A DNA stretch of 59,902 nt from Microbacterium sp. SZ1 (GCF_002362255.1 NZ_LPVV01000042.1:1-59902), one strand, 5' to 3'. Shown: positions 17,532-25,406, counted from the stretch's first letter. Notes: generated from the sequence alone by a model not told the origin. A program made the numbers and translations.

Positions 17532-17978
17532 TCAGTGCGCTCGTCCCGCACCGCCCTCCGCCAGATACGCCAGCCGGTGCAGCGTCTCCGAGTTCCGCCA
17601 CCGCAGCAGGGGAGCGGTCACGAGACCCGGCAGCAGAGTCGCCGGGCCGTTCACCGGCTCCTCGTCGATGCGCACCATGCATCCACCGTCGTACGAGCGC
17701 ACCCGCAGGGTCACCCTGGCCTCGCCGATCGGCCAGCCCTTGGCGCGCATGACCATGCGGCGGGGCGGATCCCACTCCTCGACCACGGTCGAGTCGTCGA
17801 GCAGGGCGGGCCACACGCCCACGGAGTGGTGCAGTTCGGCGCCCGGCTGCGGCCAGGTCTCATCGACGTCGCGCATGCGCGAGGCGCCCACCACCCATGC
17901 GGGGTACAGCCAGCCGTCGCTCAGCACGTCGAACACGTCCTCCGGACGGCAGCGCAGGGTGCGCACGTTCTTCGCCAT
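17532..17978 (-). CDS. SRPBCC-family (START-like) protein
   Basis: 148 aa. Pattern of polyketide-cyclase/START-like folds: N-terminal strand and helix (CRPEDVFDVLSDGWLYPAWV), curved sheet (VVEEWDPPRRMVMRAKGW), and a long C-terminal helix after ATLLPGLVTAPLLRWRNSET. Such proteins bind hydrophobic ligands in a cavity. GAGGTGAGGAC precedes the ATG. It is divergent from the fatty-acid P450 at 18177 with 198 bp between, so a shared lipid theme is possible but only inferred. Confidence 0.78.
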   Translation of the reverse strand: MAKNVRTLRCRPEDVFDVLSDGWLYPAWVVGASRMRDVDETWPQPGAELHHSVGVWPALLDDSTVVEEWDPPRRMVMRAKGWPIGEARVTLRVRSYDGGCMVRIDEEPVNGPATLLPGLVTAPLLRWRNSETLHRLAYLAEGGAGRAH

Positions 17979-18176
17979 GTCCTCACCTCTCGTCGGTCTC
18001 GGTCGGTTGCGGTGCCTGCATCGTGTGCGAGCCCCACCCCGCCTCCCAAGGGGCTTGACGTGCGCGCGGAGAAGCGTCAGGGCCGCGGGTCCTACCGCTC
18101 GCCAGCACGACTAGCACAACGCCGTCGCGCGCGCCTCCCCCTGGAACCCTCCCGACCCCTCTGCGAGCCTCGAGTC

Positions 18177-19514
18177 ATGGCACTCATCGATCTCCCCGTG
18201 CGGGCCGTCCGCCGCGTCGGCGAACTCGCCCGTGACGACGCTCCCGCCCTGCTCACCCACGGCTACGGCTTCGGATCCCGCATCTGGCGACGCGTTCGAC
18301 CGGGCGCGCGATCGGCGCCCCTGCGCCTGCTCGGCGACGACGCGGTGTTCGTGCGCGGCGTCGAGGGCGTGGAGCTGTTCTACGACGCCGATCGCATCGC
18401 CCGCCACGGCGCGATGCCGGCCATCGTGCAGGAGTCGCTGTTCGGCCACGGCTCCGTGCACAGCCTCGACGGCGACGACCACCGTCACCGCAAGGCCACG
18501 TTCGTCGACGTCGCGTATGAAGACGAGCAGGTGGCGCGGCTGGCGCCTCTACTAGAACGGGAATGGGATGCCGAGCGCCAGGCGTGGCTCGACGGCGGCA
18601 CCCGCAGCGCCTACGACGCGGCGGTCGGCGCCTTCGGGCGGGCCATCATGCGCTGGGCTGGGCTCCCCGGTTCGGGCGCCGCGAAGACGCGCTGGGCCGC
18701 GCGCCTGGCGCAGATCGTCGATGGTTTCGGATCGCCCTACTCGCCGGCCTACCTCGCGGCGATCGCGAACCGCTGGTGGTCCGACCGGCACTCGGCCCGG
18801 TTGATCGAGGCGGTGCGCAGGGGCGCCCTGCGCGCCGATCCGGGCACCGCTCTCTTCGAGTGGGCGCATCATCGGGACCGCGACGGCGAACTTCTTCCCG
18901 CTCGCATCGCCGGTGTCGAGTTGCAGAACAGCATGCGACCCATGATCGCGGTCGCGCGCTTCGTGGCTTTCGCCGCCAAGGAGCTCCACGACCGGCCAGA
19001 GTGGCGAGACCGCATCGCGGCCGAGACGGCCGAGCGCGGCGCGCTGGTCGGCGGTCCGCTGTCGATCATGTTCGCGCAGGAGATCCGCCGCACGGCTCCC
19101 TTCGTGCCGATGCTGCCCGGCTGGGCGATCGCCGACATCGACATCGACGGCCAGCACGTCGACGCCGGCGGACGGGTCGTGCTCGACCTGCTCGGCACGA
19201 ACACCGACGACCGGTTCTGGACGCGCTCCGACCGCTTCGACCCTGAGCGCTTCCGCGACGTGGGCGACGACTACGAGGCGCTCGCCGCATTCGTGCCGCA
19301 CGGCGGAGCAGACGTCTCCACAGGACACCGCTGCCCCGGCGAGAAGCTCGCGATCTCCGGCCTCGCCGCCGCGATCGCGACGCTCAGCGACCCGCGCCTG
19401 CTCGTCCTCGGTGCGGGCCTCGACGTGAACCGTCGGCGCCTCCCCACCAAGCCCCGCTCCGGCGCGCTGGTGCGGTCGGCGACGGCATCCGGCAGCCGCT
19501 GCCCCTTCCACTGA
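18177..19514 (+). CDS. Cytochrome P450, CYP152-type fatty-acid peroxygenase/decarboxylase
   Basis: 445 aa. Features of the CYP152 (BSbeta, SPalpha, OleT) family are clear: the heme-ligand motif GHRCPGEKLAI with Cys386, no standard redox-partner-type I-helix acid/Thr pair, and instead MRPMIAVARFV with the Arg254-Pro255 pair that binds the fatty-acid carboxylate. EIRRTAPFVPMLPG is the family ExxR region. These enzymes use H2O2 to hydroxylate fatty acids at alpha/beta carbons or decarboxylate them to terminal alkenes. His95 (GSVHSLDG) falls where OleT has His85 and BSbeta has Gln85. ATG 18177 starts the conserved domain; the frame is open upstream but that overlaps the SRPBCC gene. Confidence 0.88.
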   Translation: MALIDLPVRAVRRVGELARDDAPALLTHGYGFGSRIWRRVRPGARSAPLRLLGDDAVFVRGVEGVELFYDADRIARHGAMPAIVQESLFGHGSVHSLDGDDHRHRKATFVDVAYEDEQVARLAPLLEREWDAERQAWLDGGTRSAYDAAVGAFGRAIMRWAGLPGSGAAKTRWAARLAQIVDGFGSPYSPAYLAAIANRWWSDRHSARLIEAVRRGALRADPGTALFEWAHHRDRDGELLPARIAGVELQNSMRPMIAVARFVAFAAKELHDRPEWRDRIAAETAERGALVGGPLSIMFAQEIRRTAPFVPMLPGWAIADIDIDGQHVDAGGRVVLDLLGTNTDDRFWTRSDRFDPERFRDVGDDYEALAAFVPHGGADVSTGHRCPGEKLAISGLAAAIATLSDPRLLVLGAGLDVNRRRLPTKPRSGALVRSATASGSRCPFH

Positions 19515-19576
19515 CCCGCACCGCCCCGGTGTCAAGGGGCGAGCGCGATCAGCGCGGAGCGCGGATGCTGAACGCC

Positions 19577-19594
19577 ACCCGTCACGAGACGGGT
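19577..19594 (+). terminator. Candidate hairpin after P450
   Basis: ACCCGTC-acga-GACGGGT forms a 7-bp stem 62 bp after the P450 stop. It may end that transcript, but it also lies in the leader of the small gene at 19620, so a leader role is not excluded. Confidence 0.4.
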
Positions 19595-19619
19595 GAGAAA
19601 CTCGACGAACGGAGAAACC

Positions 19620-19820
19620 ATGTCCGACACGAACCCCACACCGGATGCCGAGAGCTCGTCGAACGACGAGACGCCCATGGTCCCGCATGAGCTGACCCCC
19701 GAGCAGCGCTCCGACGACCCGGTCGTCGGAGACCCCGCCGCGACCGACGCCGCCGCGACCGACGCCGCCGACGCAGCCGCTGACGACTCCGACGGGAACG
19801 CCGAGGAGACCAGCGTCTGA
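19620..19820 (+). CDS. Small acidic Ala/Asp-rich hypothetical protein
   Basis: 66 aa, strongly acidic (begins MSDTNPTPDAESSSNDE) with a central repeat of ATDAA units and no hydrophobic segment. Likely disordered. ATG 19620 is preferred over an in-frame start at 19593, because GGAG lies about 8 nt upstream and the earlier codons are part of a hairpin region. No family recognised. It converges on the CDF transporter gene. Confidence 0.55.
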   Translation: MSDTNPTPDAESSSNDETPMVPHELTPEQRSDDPVVGDPAATDAAATDAADAAADDSDGNAEETSV

Positions 19821-19838
19821 GCGGCATCCCTGGTCGAT

Positions 19839-20822
19839 CTAGTCGCGTCCCGACACGTCCGTCCCGTCGGGAAGCTCGGCCACCGGCGCGATCACGACAT
19901 CCTGCACCTTCCAGTCGAGGTCCGAGATGCGAGCCGCGAGGTCGGTCGTCTGCTCGACCGTGACCCGCGCGCGCCGTGGCACGACGAACGCCTCGATGTG
20001 GAAGACCTGGCCCTGGTCCCGCATCCGCACGGACGCCTCCTTGACCCACGGCTGCGACCGCATGGTCGAGAGGATGTCGCCGGCGAGCGGATGCGGGTGG
20101 GCGCTGTCGAACGTGCGAGCACGCTGGTCCATGAGGTCGATGATGGCGGTCTTGGTGTTCTTCACGCCGTCCCACACGATGCCGAGCGAGATGAAGAGGG
20201 CGGCAGCGCCGTCGAGCCACCACAGGCCGGCACCGACGCCGAGCACGCCGACGATCGAGGCGACGGTCGTCTGCCAGTCCGCCTTGGCCATATCGGCGTC
20301 CGCGTAGAGCAGCTTGTTGTGCAGCACCGGCGCGAGCCGCGCCTTCGCCGGACCGTAGAAGAACACCGGGCCGACGATGATCACGGCCATGACGGCGACC
20401 ATGAACCAGCCGAGCCAGACGGTGTGACCCCAGAGGTCCACGGTGCCGATCGTGGGATGCTCCGCGGCGATCAGCCCGGTGACGGCTTCGATCGCGAGGT
20501 TCACGCCCACCGCCAGCAGAGCGACGCCGGCGACGAGGTGGCCGACGCCCATCGCGCGATGCAGTCCGTAGGGGTGCTTCAGCGTCGGACGCCGCCGTAC
20601 GAAGATCAGGGCGATGAGGAACGCGAACTGGGGGATGAGCGAGAGCATGTCCTCGATCCAGGCCGTGCGCATGGCCTGCGATCCGCCGACGACCAGCGCG
20701 ATCACGGCGATCGTCACCGAGGTGTAGCCGATCGTGAACCACTCCCACCGGATCGCGCTGCGCAGCGCCTTCTGCTGCTCCTCCGGCAGCTCGGTGCGTC
20801 CGATGCGGTCGACCGCCTTCAC
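19839..20822 (-). CDS. Cation diffusion facilitator transporter
   Basis: 327 aa. Six membrane segments with the CDF pattern: RRRPTLKHPYGLHR loop after TM2, metal-site-like DADMAKADWQTTVAS in TM5, then a cytoplasmic C-terminal domain (MRSQPWVKEASVRMRDQG). CDF proteins export divalent metals such as Zn2+, Fe2+, Mn2+ or Co2+ in exchange for protons. The first half lacks the usual TM2 HxxxD (it reads EDMLSLIPQFAFL), so metal specificity is uncertain. GTG start overlaps the stop of the upstream lipoprotein gene by 4 nt (GTGA), so the two are coupled. Confidence 0.85.
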   Translation of the reverse strand: MKAVDRIGRTELPEEQQKALRSAIRWEWFTIGYTSVTIAVIALVVGGSQAMRTAWIEDMLSLIPQFAFLIALIFVRRRPTLKHPYGLHRAMGVGHLVAGVALLAVGVNLAIEAVTGLIAAEHPTIGTVDLWGHTVWLGWFMVAVMAVIIVGPVFFYGPAKARLAPVLHNKLLYADADMAKADWQTTVASIVGVLGVGAGLWWLDGAAALFISLGIVWDGVKNTKTAIIDLMDQRARTFDSAHPHPLAGDILSTMRSQPWVKEASVRMRDQGQVFHIEAFVVPRRARVTVEQTTDLAARISDLDWKVQDVVIAPVAELPDGTDVSGRD

Positions 20823-21292
20823 GATCCGACCTCCGCGTCGAGGTAGGTCTCGAGGGCGCTGAGGAACCCGTTCTCGCCGAGCGGCACGAGCATCACGATC
20901 GATCGGCCGTCCGCGCCGTCGATGCCGGGATATCCGCGCGTCATCCCCGCCCTGTCGATCCACGGCGACTGGTCGGTCATGCCGCCGACGACGAGGTCGA
21001 GGTCGCCGCGCTCCAGCATCCCGACCAGTGTCTCCTCCGAGCCCTCCGTCCAGTCGACGTCGGCGTCGACCGTCTCGGCGAAGCCGCTCACCAGCTCGGA
21101 CAGGCTGCCGTCGGGGCCGCCGCTGTCGTCGGTGATCAGTCCGGGGTCGGGGGAGAAGCCCACTCGCAGCTCCGCATCGCGCACGCTCTCGAGGGTGCCG
21201 TCGGGGTCGGTGGGGATCGTGAGCCCGCATCCGGAGAGACCGGCGGCGAGCAGCAGCGCCGCCGCGGCCGCGCTGATTCGAGTCGTTCTCAT
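20819..21292 (-). CDS. Short solute-binding lipoprotein (family 3-like)
   Basis: 157 aa. Signal peptide with lipobox LSGC (Cys about residue 21), so the mature protein is lipid-anchored outside the membrane. The rest resembles a fragment of family-3 binding proteins: ELRVGFSPDPGLI, then GDLDLVVGGMTDQSPW. It is much shorter than the usual 250-280 residues, roughly one lobe plus hinge. It is translationally coupled to a CDF exporter rather than to an ABC permease, so a metal-sensing or capture role is conceivable; that is inference. ATG 21292 is chosen because the signal peptide starts there. Confidence 0.72.
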   Translation of the reverse strand: MRTTRISAAAAALLLAAGLSGCGLTIPTDPDGTLESVRDAELRVGFSPDPGLITDDSGGPDGSLSELVSGFAETVDADVDWTEGSEETLVGMLERGDLDLVVGGMTDQSPWIDRAGMTRGYPGIDGADGRSIVMLVPLGENGFLSALETYLDAEVGS

Positions 21293-21367
21293 GCTGGCAT
21301 CCTGCCGACGTCCGTCCGGGCGTCGCAACGCTGTTGACGAGCGGCGGCCCCGAGGCTAGCCGCGGAT

Positions 21368-21396
21368 GCGACAGGTCTCGAAGACGTGCCCGTCGG
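21368..21396. repeat. 29-bp direct repeat, left copy
   Basis: Identical over 29 bp to 22110-22138. On the minus strand it encodes DGHVFETCR, the C-terminus of the GH114-like protein, followed here by IRG and TAG. It looks like the displaced original 3' end of that gene. Confidence 0.85.
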
Positions 21397-21438
21397 ACGT
21401 TCGGACGCCTCCCCTCCCGGGAATCGGCGCAGTGTCGG

Positions 21439-22053
21439 TCAGCAGGTCCCCGCGAGCTTGCAATCGCCGCGAACGACGGCGTCGTACACGTAGCGCAGAT
21501 CGGGAAGCTCGACGGAGATCCGCAGTGCCTCTATACCGAGTCCTCGGCCGGTTGTGCCCGCCGTCTGTCCGCTGCTCTTGGTTTCCATCCAGCCGATGCT
21601 CTGAACGTGGGCAGAGTACTTGATCTTCACCTCTGGGCACGAGGACCACATGCGAACGGCCTCCAGGCGAAGACTTCTCCCAGTTGTTCCCGCTGACGCC
21701 GACACGTTCTGCCATCCGATGCCCTGAACGTGGCCCTGAAGGGAGATGGGGCAGGATTTGCTGCTGAGGATCTTCGGGATGTCGCTCGTGATTCTCACCG
21801 AGGTCGCCTCTACGCGCTCGAGGCGAAGACCGCGACCTGTGGTACCCAGGGTGAAGTTCAGAACGGGGGACCCGCTCACTAGATCTGTGCTTTTCGTCGA
21901 GGACGTGCTTCCGATGTTCTGAACGTGAGTGCTCCAGCCCGAGGACACATCCACTCGCGGAATCGTCTGGGCTTGTGCGATAGCTCCTGGTACAAGAAGG
22001 AATGTGATCGCAACGCCGATCGCGATGAGTACAGATGCGCTCCGTCTGAGCAT
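21439..22053 (-). CDS. Secreted ChW-repeat (clostridial hydrophobic-W) protein
   Basis: 204 aa. Signal peptide (RRSASVLIAIGVAITFLLV, probable cleavage after AQA), then three repeats with the ChW pattern: HVQNIG...GTTGRGLRLERVE, HVQGIGWQ...GTTGRSLRLEAV, HVQSIGWM...GTTGRGLGIEAL. ChW domains are surface or secreted repeat modules thought to bind polysaccharide or protein. The first repeat lacks the Trp after IG. Base composition is lower in GC than all neighbours, and the gene lies inside the 29-bp direct repeats, both signs of transfer. It ends with a possible disulfide pair (GDCKLAGTC). Confidence 0.8.
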   Translation of the reverse strand: MLRRSASVLIAIGVAITFLLVPGAIAQAQTIPRVDVSSGWSTHVQNIGSTSSTKSTDLVSGSPVLNFTLGTTGRGLRLERVEATSVRITSDIPKILSSKSCPISLQGHVQGIGWQNVSASAGTTGRSLRLEAVRMWSSCPEVKIKYSAHVQSIGWMETKSSGQTAGTTGRGLGIEALRISVELPDLRYVYDAVVRGDCKLAGTC

Positions 22054-22106
22054 GAGAGCCAGCCTTCCAACAAATTCAGAACGCTTGATGATGGCATACG
22101 CCAGCG

Positions 22107-22943
22107 TCAGCGACAGGTCTCGAAGACGTGCCCGTCGGTGCCGGCCGGGAGAAGGTCGCGGTCGCGCAGCACCATCGACGCGGGCGATTCGGGGTCGGCG
22201 CACATCTCGGCGAACGGGCGGGGGAGCTCGTCGGGGTACTCGATGTCGATCACCTGATCGCCGTATACCGCGGTGTAGGCGGCGCATTCCTCGTAGGCGG
22301 CGCATTCCTCGACCACCGCGAAGTCGAACCCGGCGCGGTCGCGCAGCGCCTCGGCATCCTCCGCCGCGTTCTTCTGCCCCGCGGCGAGTCCCGCCTCGTG
22401 GGCCCGCTCGACCAGCAGTGTCGCGAGGGCGAGGTTGTCGTCGAGGATCAGGACGTCATCCGACCGGGTGTACGAGTCGAGGTTGTCGAACTCGACGGCA
22501 TCGAAGCCCGACTCCGCGCACCCGTCGATCCACGGGCCGACCTCGTCGACGATCCGCGCGCGGCGCTCGGCGGTCGACGTGTCGAGGAGCGCCTCGTCCG
22601 GCCAGTCCGGATCGAAGACGGGCTCTCCGTCCCGCAGCACGAGCAGGTCGTCGGGCCAGTCGGCGAGCTCGCCGGGCTGGGTCTGGAAGCCGTTCACGTA
22701 GCAGATCGAGTACACGCCGTGGGCTGGCTCGGCGGTGCGGTCGCGCCCCACGATCCCCACGCCGCCGGCCGGATCGTAGGCGCCGCCGAGCTGATAGTCG
22801 GGCACGGCGCCGACGGGGAGGAGGGCGATCTCGCCGGATGCCGGCGCGGCCGGCTCGCCGTCGGCGACCTGCCCGCCGGCGCATCCGACGAGCGCGACGC
22901 CGAGGGTCGCCGCGGCGACGAGAGCGGATACCGGGCGCCTCAC
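22107..22943 (-). CDS. GH114-like lipoprotein (endo-alpha-1,4-polygalactosaminidase type)
   Basis: 278 aa. Signal peptide with lipobox LVGC. The rest fits the GH114/DUF297-like TIM barrel: QLGGAYDP, GVYSICYVNGFQTQP, CAESGFDAVEFDNLDSY with probable catalytic Asp/Glu, GLAAGQKNAAED, FAVVEECAAY. It should act on extracellular galactosamine-containing polysaccharide (family knowledge). A six-residue tandem duplication gives EECAAYEECAAY. The C-terminus DGHVFETCR lies in the 29-bp repeat and ends with TGA, while the left repeat copy continues IRG-TAG. GTG start overlaps the CPBP stop by 4 nt. Confidence 0.78.
   Translation of the reverse strand: MRRPVSALVAAATLGVALVGCAGGQVADGEPAAPASGEIALLPVGAVPDYQLGGAYDPAGGVGIVGRDRTAEPAHGVYSICYVNGFQTQPGELADWPDDLLVLRDGEPVFDPDWPDEALLDTSTAERRARIVDEVGPWIDGCAESGFDAVEFDNLDSYTRSDDVLILDDNLALATLLVERAHEAGLAAGQKNAAEDAEALRDRAGFDFAVVEECAAYEECAAYTAVYGDQVIDIEYPDELPRPFAEMCADPESPASMVLRDRDLLPAGTDGHVFETCR
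22110..22138. repeat. 29-bp direct repeat, right copy
   Basis: Copy of 21368-21396 that forms the last codons of the GH114-like gene (begins GCGACAGGTCTCGAAGACGT). Confidence 0.85.
22275..22310. repeat. 18-bp in-frame tandem duplication
   Basis: Two exact adjacent copies of GTAGGCGGCGCATTCCTC duplicate six residues (ECAAY core) in the GH114-like protein. Confidence 0.9.
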
Positions 22944-23803
22944 CGCAGCAGAGCGGAGTCGTCGGCCCGGCGGTCGAGGTGTCCCCTGACGAGGAACAGC
23001 GCCGCGATCGTCAGGATCGCGTACAGGTACACCGAGATACCGGCGATCGAGAGCAGCGGATTCGGTGCACCGGCGGCCGTGTCGATGCCGCCCGTCGCGA
23101 GGAACGTCGTCGGGTCGGTGATGGCGTGCAGCAGGATCGGCCAGATGAGGCTGCCGGTCACCCGGAGCGTCAGGTACATCGCGACGCCGAAGAAGAATGT
23201 GAAGGCCATCGTGAGCAGCACGGTCATCAGCGCCTGGCCGCTGATGAGGTTCGTGGAGTGCAGCAGCGCGAAGATGAGCGACGAGAGCACCATGACCCAG
23301 CGCTCGGAGTAGCCGCCCTTGCGCAGCAGGTTCACCGCGAGGCCGCGCGTGAGCAGTTCCTCGGACAGTCCGATGAAGAGGCCGGCGGCGAAGGTCACGA
23401 GCACCACGCCGATCGAGTAGGCGCTCCAGTCGGTCCCCGCGGCGCGAAGCACCGCCGCCAGGACGACGATGACCGGGGCGATCCACATCCAGCCGCGCCC
23501 GCGCCCCGGCTGGCGGCCGAACAGCTCGGGGAGCCAGTTCACGGAGGCGGCGAACGCCAGCAGGATGAGCGATCCGACGACGACCGGCAGAAGGAGGGTG
23601 ATCGAGAGGGTCGACGCCGAGCCGAACTGGTCGGTCAGGTCGAACTGCCCCGCGAACAGGATGCCGATGAGCTGCGAGGCGCCGAGATAGAGGCCGATGT
23701 ACACGGCCGCCACGAGCAGCGCCTTCCACCATCCGCCGCGATTCCAGAACCGGAGCCACGGCGAGGAGGACGAGGAACGAAGAGCGGTGTTCGCGTCAGT
23801 CAC
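22940..23803 (-). CDS. CPBP-family intramembrane metalloprotease
   Basis: 287 aa, about eight membrane segments. CPBP (Abi/Rce1-like) motifs are present: GLSEELLTRG (EExxxR), FALLHSTN and ILLHAITD carrying the metal-binding His residues. Such proteases cleave substrates within the membrane; in bacteria they are linked to bacteriocin immunity, prenyl-protein or anti-sigma processing, and no specific role can be assigned here. GTG start. The 4-nt overlap with the GH114-like lipoprotein gene indicates a two-gene operon. Confidence 0.87.
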   Translation of the reverse strand: MTDANTALRSSSSSPWLRFWNRGGWWKALLVAAVYIGLYLGASQLIGILFAGQFDLTDQFGSASTLSITLLLPVVVGSLILLAFAASVNWLPELFGRQPGRGRGWMWIAPVIVVLAAVLRAAGTDWSAYSIGVVLVTFAAGLFIGLSEELLTRGLAVNLLRKGGYSERWVMVLSSLIFALLHSTNLISGQALMTVLLTMAFTFFFGVAMYLTLRVTGSLIWPILLHAITDPTTFLATGGIDTAAGAPNPLLSIAGISVYLYAILTIAALFLVRGHLDRRADDSALLR

Positions 23804-23872
23804 GACTCACACCGTACAGCGCGGCGATCTCCTTCGACCCTATCCCCTGTGAATACGTCGGATGCTGCGGCC

Positions 23873-23953
23873 GCGACCCACCCCGTTATGACCGAGCCAC
23901 CCCGCTGCGGACGGTTCGCTCAGGGGTGGGTCGCGCAGAAAGGGGTGGGTCGG
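23873..23953. repeat. CCACCCC/GGGGTGG intergenic palindrome, copy 1
   Basis: GCGACCCACCCC (23873-23884) pairs perfectly with GGGGTGGGTCGC (23923-23934). A second half-site pair is interleaved (GAGCCACCCC at 23894-23903, GGGGTGGGTCG at 23942-23952). Lies between an MFS 3' end and the CPBP start. A related structure is at 46328-46406. Confidence 0.6.
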
Positions 23954-23969
23954 CGAGCCTGGATCGGGG

Positions 23970-25397
23970 TCAGCGCTGCGTGGGGTCAGCGGCGGGAGCG
24001 GGGTCAGCGGCAGGAGCGGGGTCGGCGGCGGGCTCCTCCTCGGCCGGGTTGCGGCGGATGCCGATCCACGAGACCACCCCGCCGAGCACGAGCAGCGCGG
24101 CGGTCACCCAGGCGGCGTTGTGGAACCCGCCGAGGTCGAGAGTGCCGCCGATGATCGTCGTGAGCATCGCGACGACGAGCAGGCCGGCGACCCGCGAGAC
24201 CGCGTTGTTGACGGCGGAGGCGATGCCAGATCGGGACTCGTCGATCGCCCCGAGGATCGCCGAGGTCAGCGGCGCGACGGTGAGCGACAGGCCGAGGCCC
24301 ATCACGATCATGGCGGGGAGCACCTGCCACCAGTAGTCGAACTTCTCCGCGACCAGCAGCAGCATCACCGCGCCGACCGCCATGACGAGCGGACCGACCG
24401 TCATGAAGATGCGGGGGCCGAACCGGCCGGCCCAGGAGCCCGCACGCGAGCTGACCAGGATCATGAGGATCGTCATCGGCAGGCTGGCGAGTCCGGCGGC
24501 GGTGGCGCTGAGCCCTGCACCCTGCTGCAGGTAGACGCCGATCACGAAGCCGTTGAGCGAGAGCGCGGCGTAGACGAAGAGCGTCGCGAGGTTGCCCCAG
24601 GCGAAGTCGCGGACGCGGAACAGCGACAGCGGCATGAGCGGCGCAGCGGAGCGCTGCTGACGGATGAGGAACAGCGCGAAGAGCACCGCGCCGATCACGC
24701 CGGGCAGCCAGATCGCGGGAGAGCCCCACCCCAGGTTCGGCTGCTCGATCAGGGCGAAGACCACGGCGCCGAGACCGACCGCGCAGAGGATGCCGCTGAC
24801 CCAGTCGACCCGGACGCCGCTCGGCTTCTCGTTCAGCTTCAGGCGCGCGAGCAGGAGCAGCGTGACGCCGATCGGCAGCACGTTGATGAGGAAGACGAAC
24901 CGCCACGAGAGGAAGTCCACGAACAGCCCGCCCAGCAGCGGACCGACCAGCTGTGCGGCGGTCGTGAACGCCGTCCACACGCCGATCGCGCGGGACTGGA
25001 CGTCGGAGCGCATGGTCGCGGTGATGAGAGCGAGCGAGCTCGGCACGAGTAGGGCCCCGGCGGCGCCCTGTGCCGCACGGGCGATGATCAGCACGAGCGG
25101 ATCCGGGGCTGCGGCGACGGCGACCGAGGCGATGCCGAAGGCGATGAGGCCCACGCGCATCACGAGCACGCGTCCATACGCGTCGGACAGCGAGCCGGCC
25201 AGCAGGATCAGGGCGCTGAGCGTGATGAGGTACGCGTCGACCACCCACTGCTGGGTGGTGATGCCGCCCCCCAGCTCACGGCTGATCGCGGGAAGGGCGA
25301 CGGTCACGACGGTCCCGTCGAGGAACGTCACGAACGACGCCAGCACGGCGACGGAGATCACCAGCCGCTGCAGCGGCGCGAATCGAGAGGATGCCAC
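23970..25397 (-). CDS. MFS drug exporter, DHA2 (14-TM) family
   Basis: 475 aa. TM1 motif FLDGTVVTVALPAISREL, motif A GSLSDAYGRVLVMR, motif C-like GPLLGGLFVDFLSWR. The C-terminus has three PAADP repeats (DNA duplications near 23990-24020), probably disordered. Predicted proton-coupled drug or metabolite exporter. GTG start. It lies 9 nt after the YbdK-like ligase gene, in the order DUF7218, ligase, exporter, so a three-gene operon is likely; a thiol or dipeptide export link is speculation. Confidence 0.87.
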   Translation of the reverse strand: MASSRFAPLQRLVISVAVLASFVTFLDGTVVTVALPAISRELGGGITTQQWVVDAYLITLSALILLAGSLSDAYGRVLVMRVGLIAFGIASVAVAAAPDPLVLIIARAAQGAAGALLVPSSLALITATMRSDVQSRAIGVWTAFTTAAQLVGPLLGGLFVDFLSWRFVFLINVLPIGVTLLLLARLKLNEKPSGVRVDWVSGILCAVGLGAVVFALIEQPNLGWGSPAIWLPGVIGAVLFALFLIRQQRSAAPLMPLSLFRVRDFAWGNLATLFVYAALSLNGFVIGVYLQQGAGLSATAAGLASLPMTILMILVSSRAGSWAGRFGPRIFMTVGPLVMAVGAVMLLLVAEKFDYWWQVLPAMIVMGLGLSLTVAPLTSAILGAIDESRSGIASAVNNAVSRVAGLLVVAMLTTIIGGTLDLGGFHNAAWVTAALLVLGGVVSWIGIRRNPAEEEPAADPAPAADPAPAADPTQR

Positions 25398-25406
25398 AGG
25401 GCGACA

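Larger units (their letters stand above)
21368..22138. mobile_element. Small insert bounded by 29-bp direct repeats
   Basis: A 742-bp unit (distance between repeat copies) carries one gene, the ChW-repeat protein, and has visibly lower GC than its neighbours (31 G/C of 60 in 21961-22020). Its right repeat is the 3' end of the GH114-like gene, its left repeat a second copy of that 3' end with the probable ancestral stop. This is the geometry of site-specific insertion at a gene 3' end. No integrase, transposase or terminal inverted repeat was found, so it would have to be a passenger or remnant. Confidence 0.6.

Noticed and set aside
18177..19514. P450 with nearby redox partners
   Set aside because: No ferredoxin or reductase gene is adjacent, and the CYP152 features mean none is required.
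21356..21715. Minus-strand frame of 119 codons ending SDGHVFETCRIRG
   Set aside because: Only its last dozen codons are meaningful, as the displaced 3' end of the GH114-like gene; the rest is antisense-like sequence over the ChW gene's frame.
21368..22138. IS element or integron cassette
   Set aside because: No transposase, no terminal inverted repeats and no attC-like structure were seen; only direct repeats and one cargo gene.
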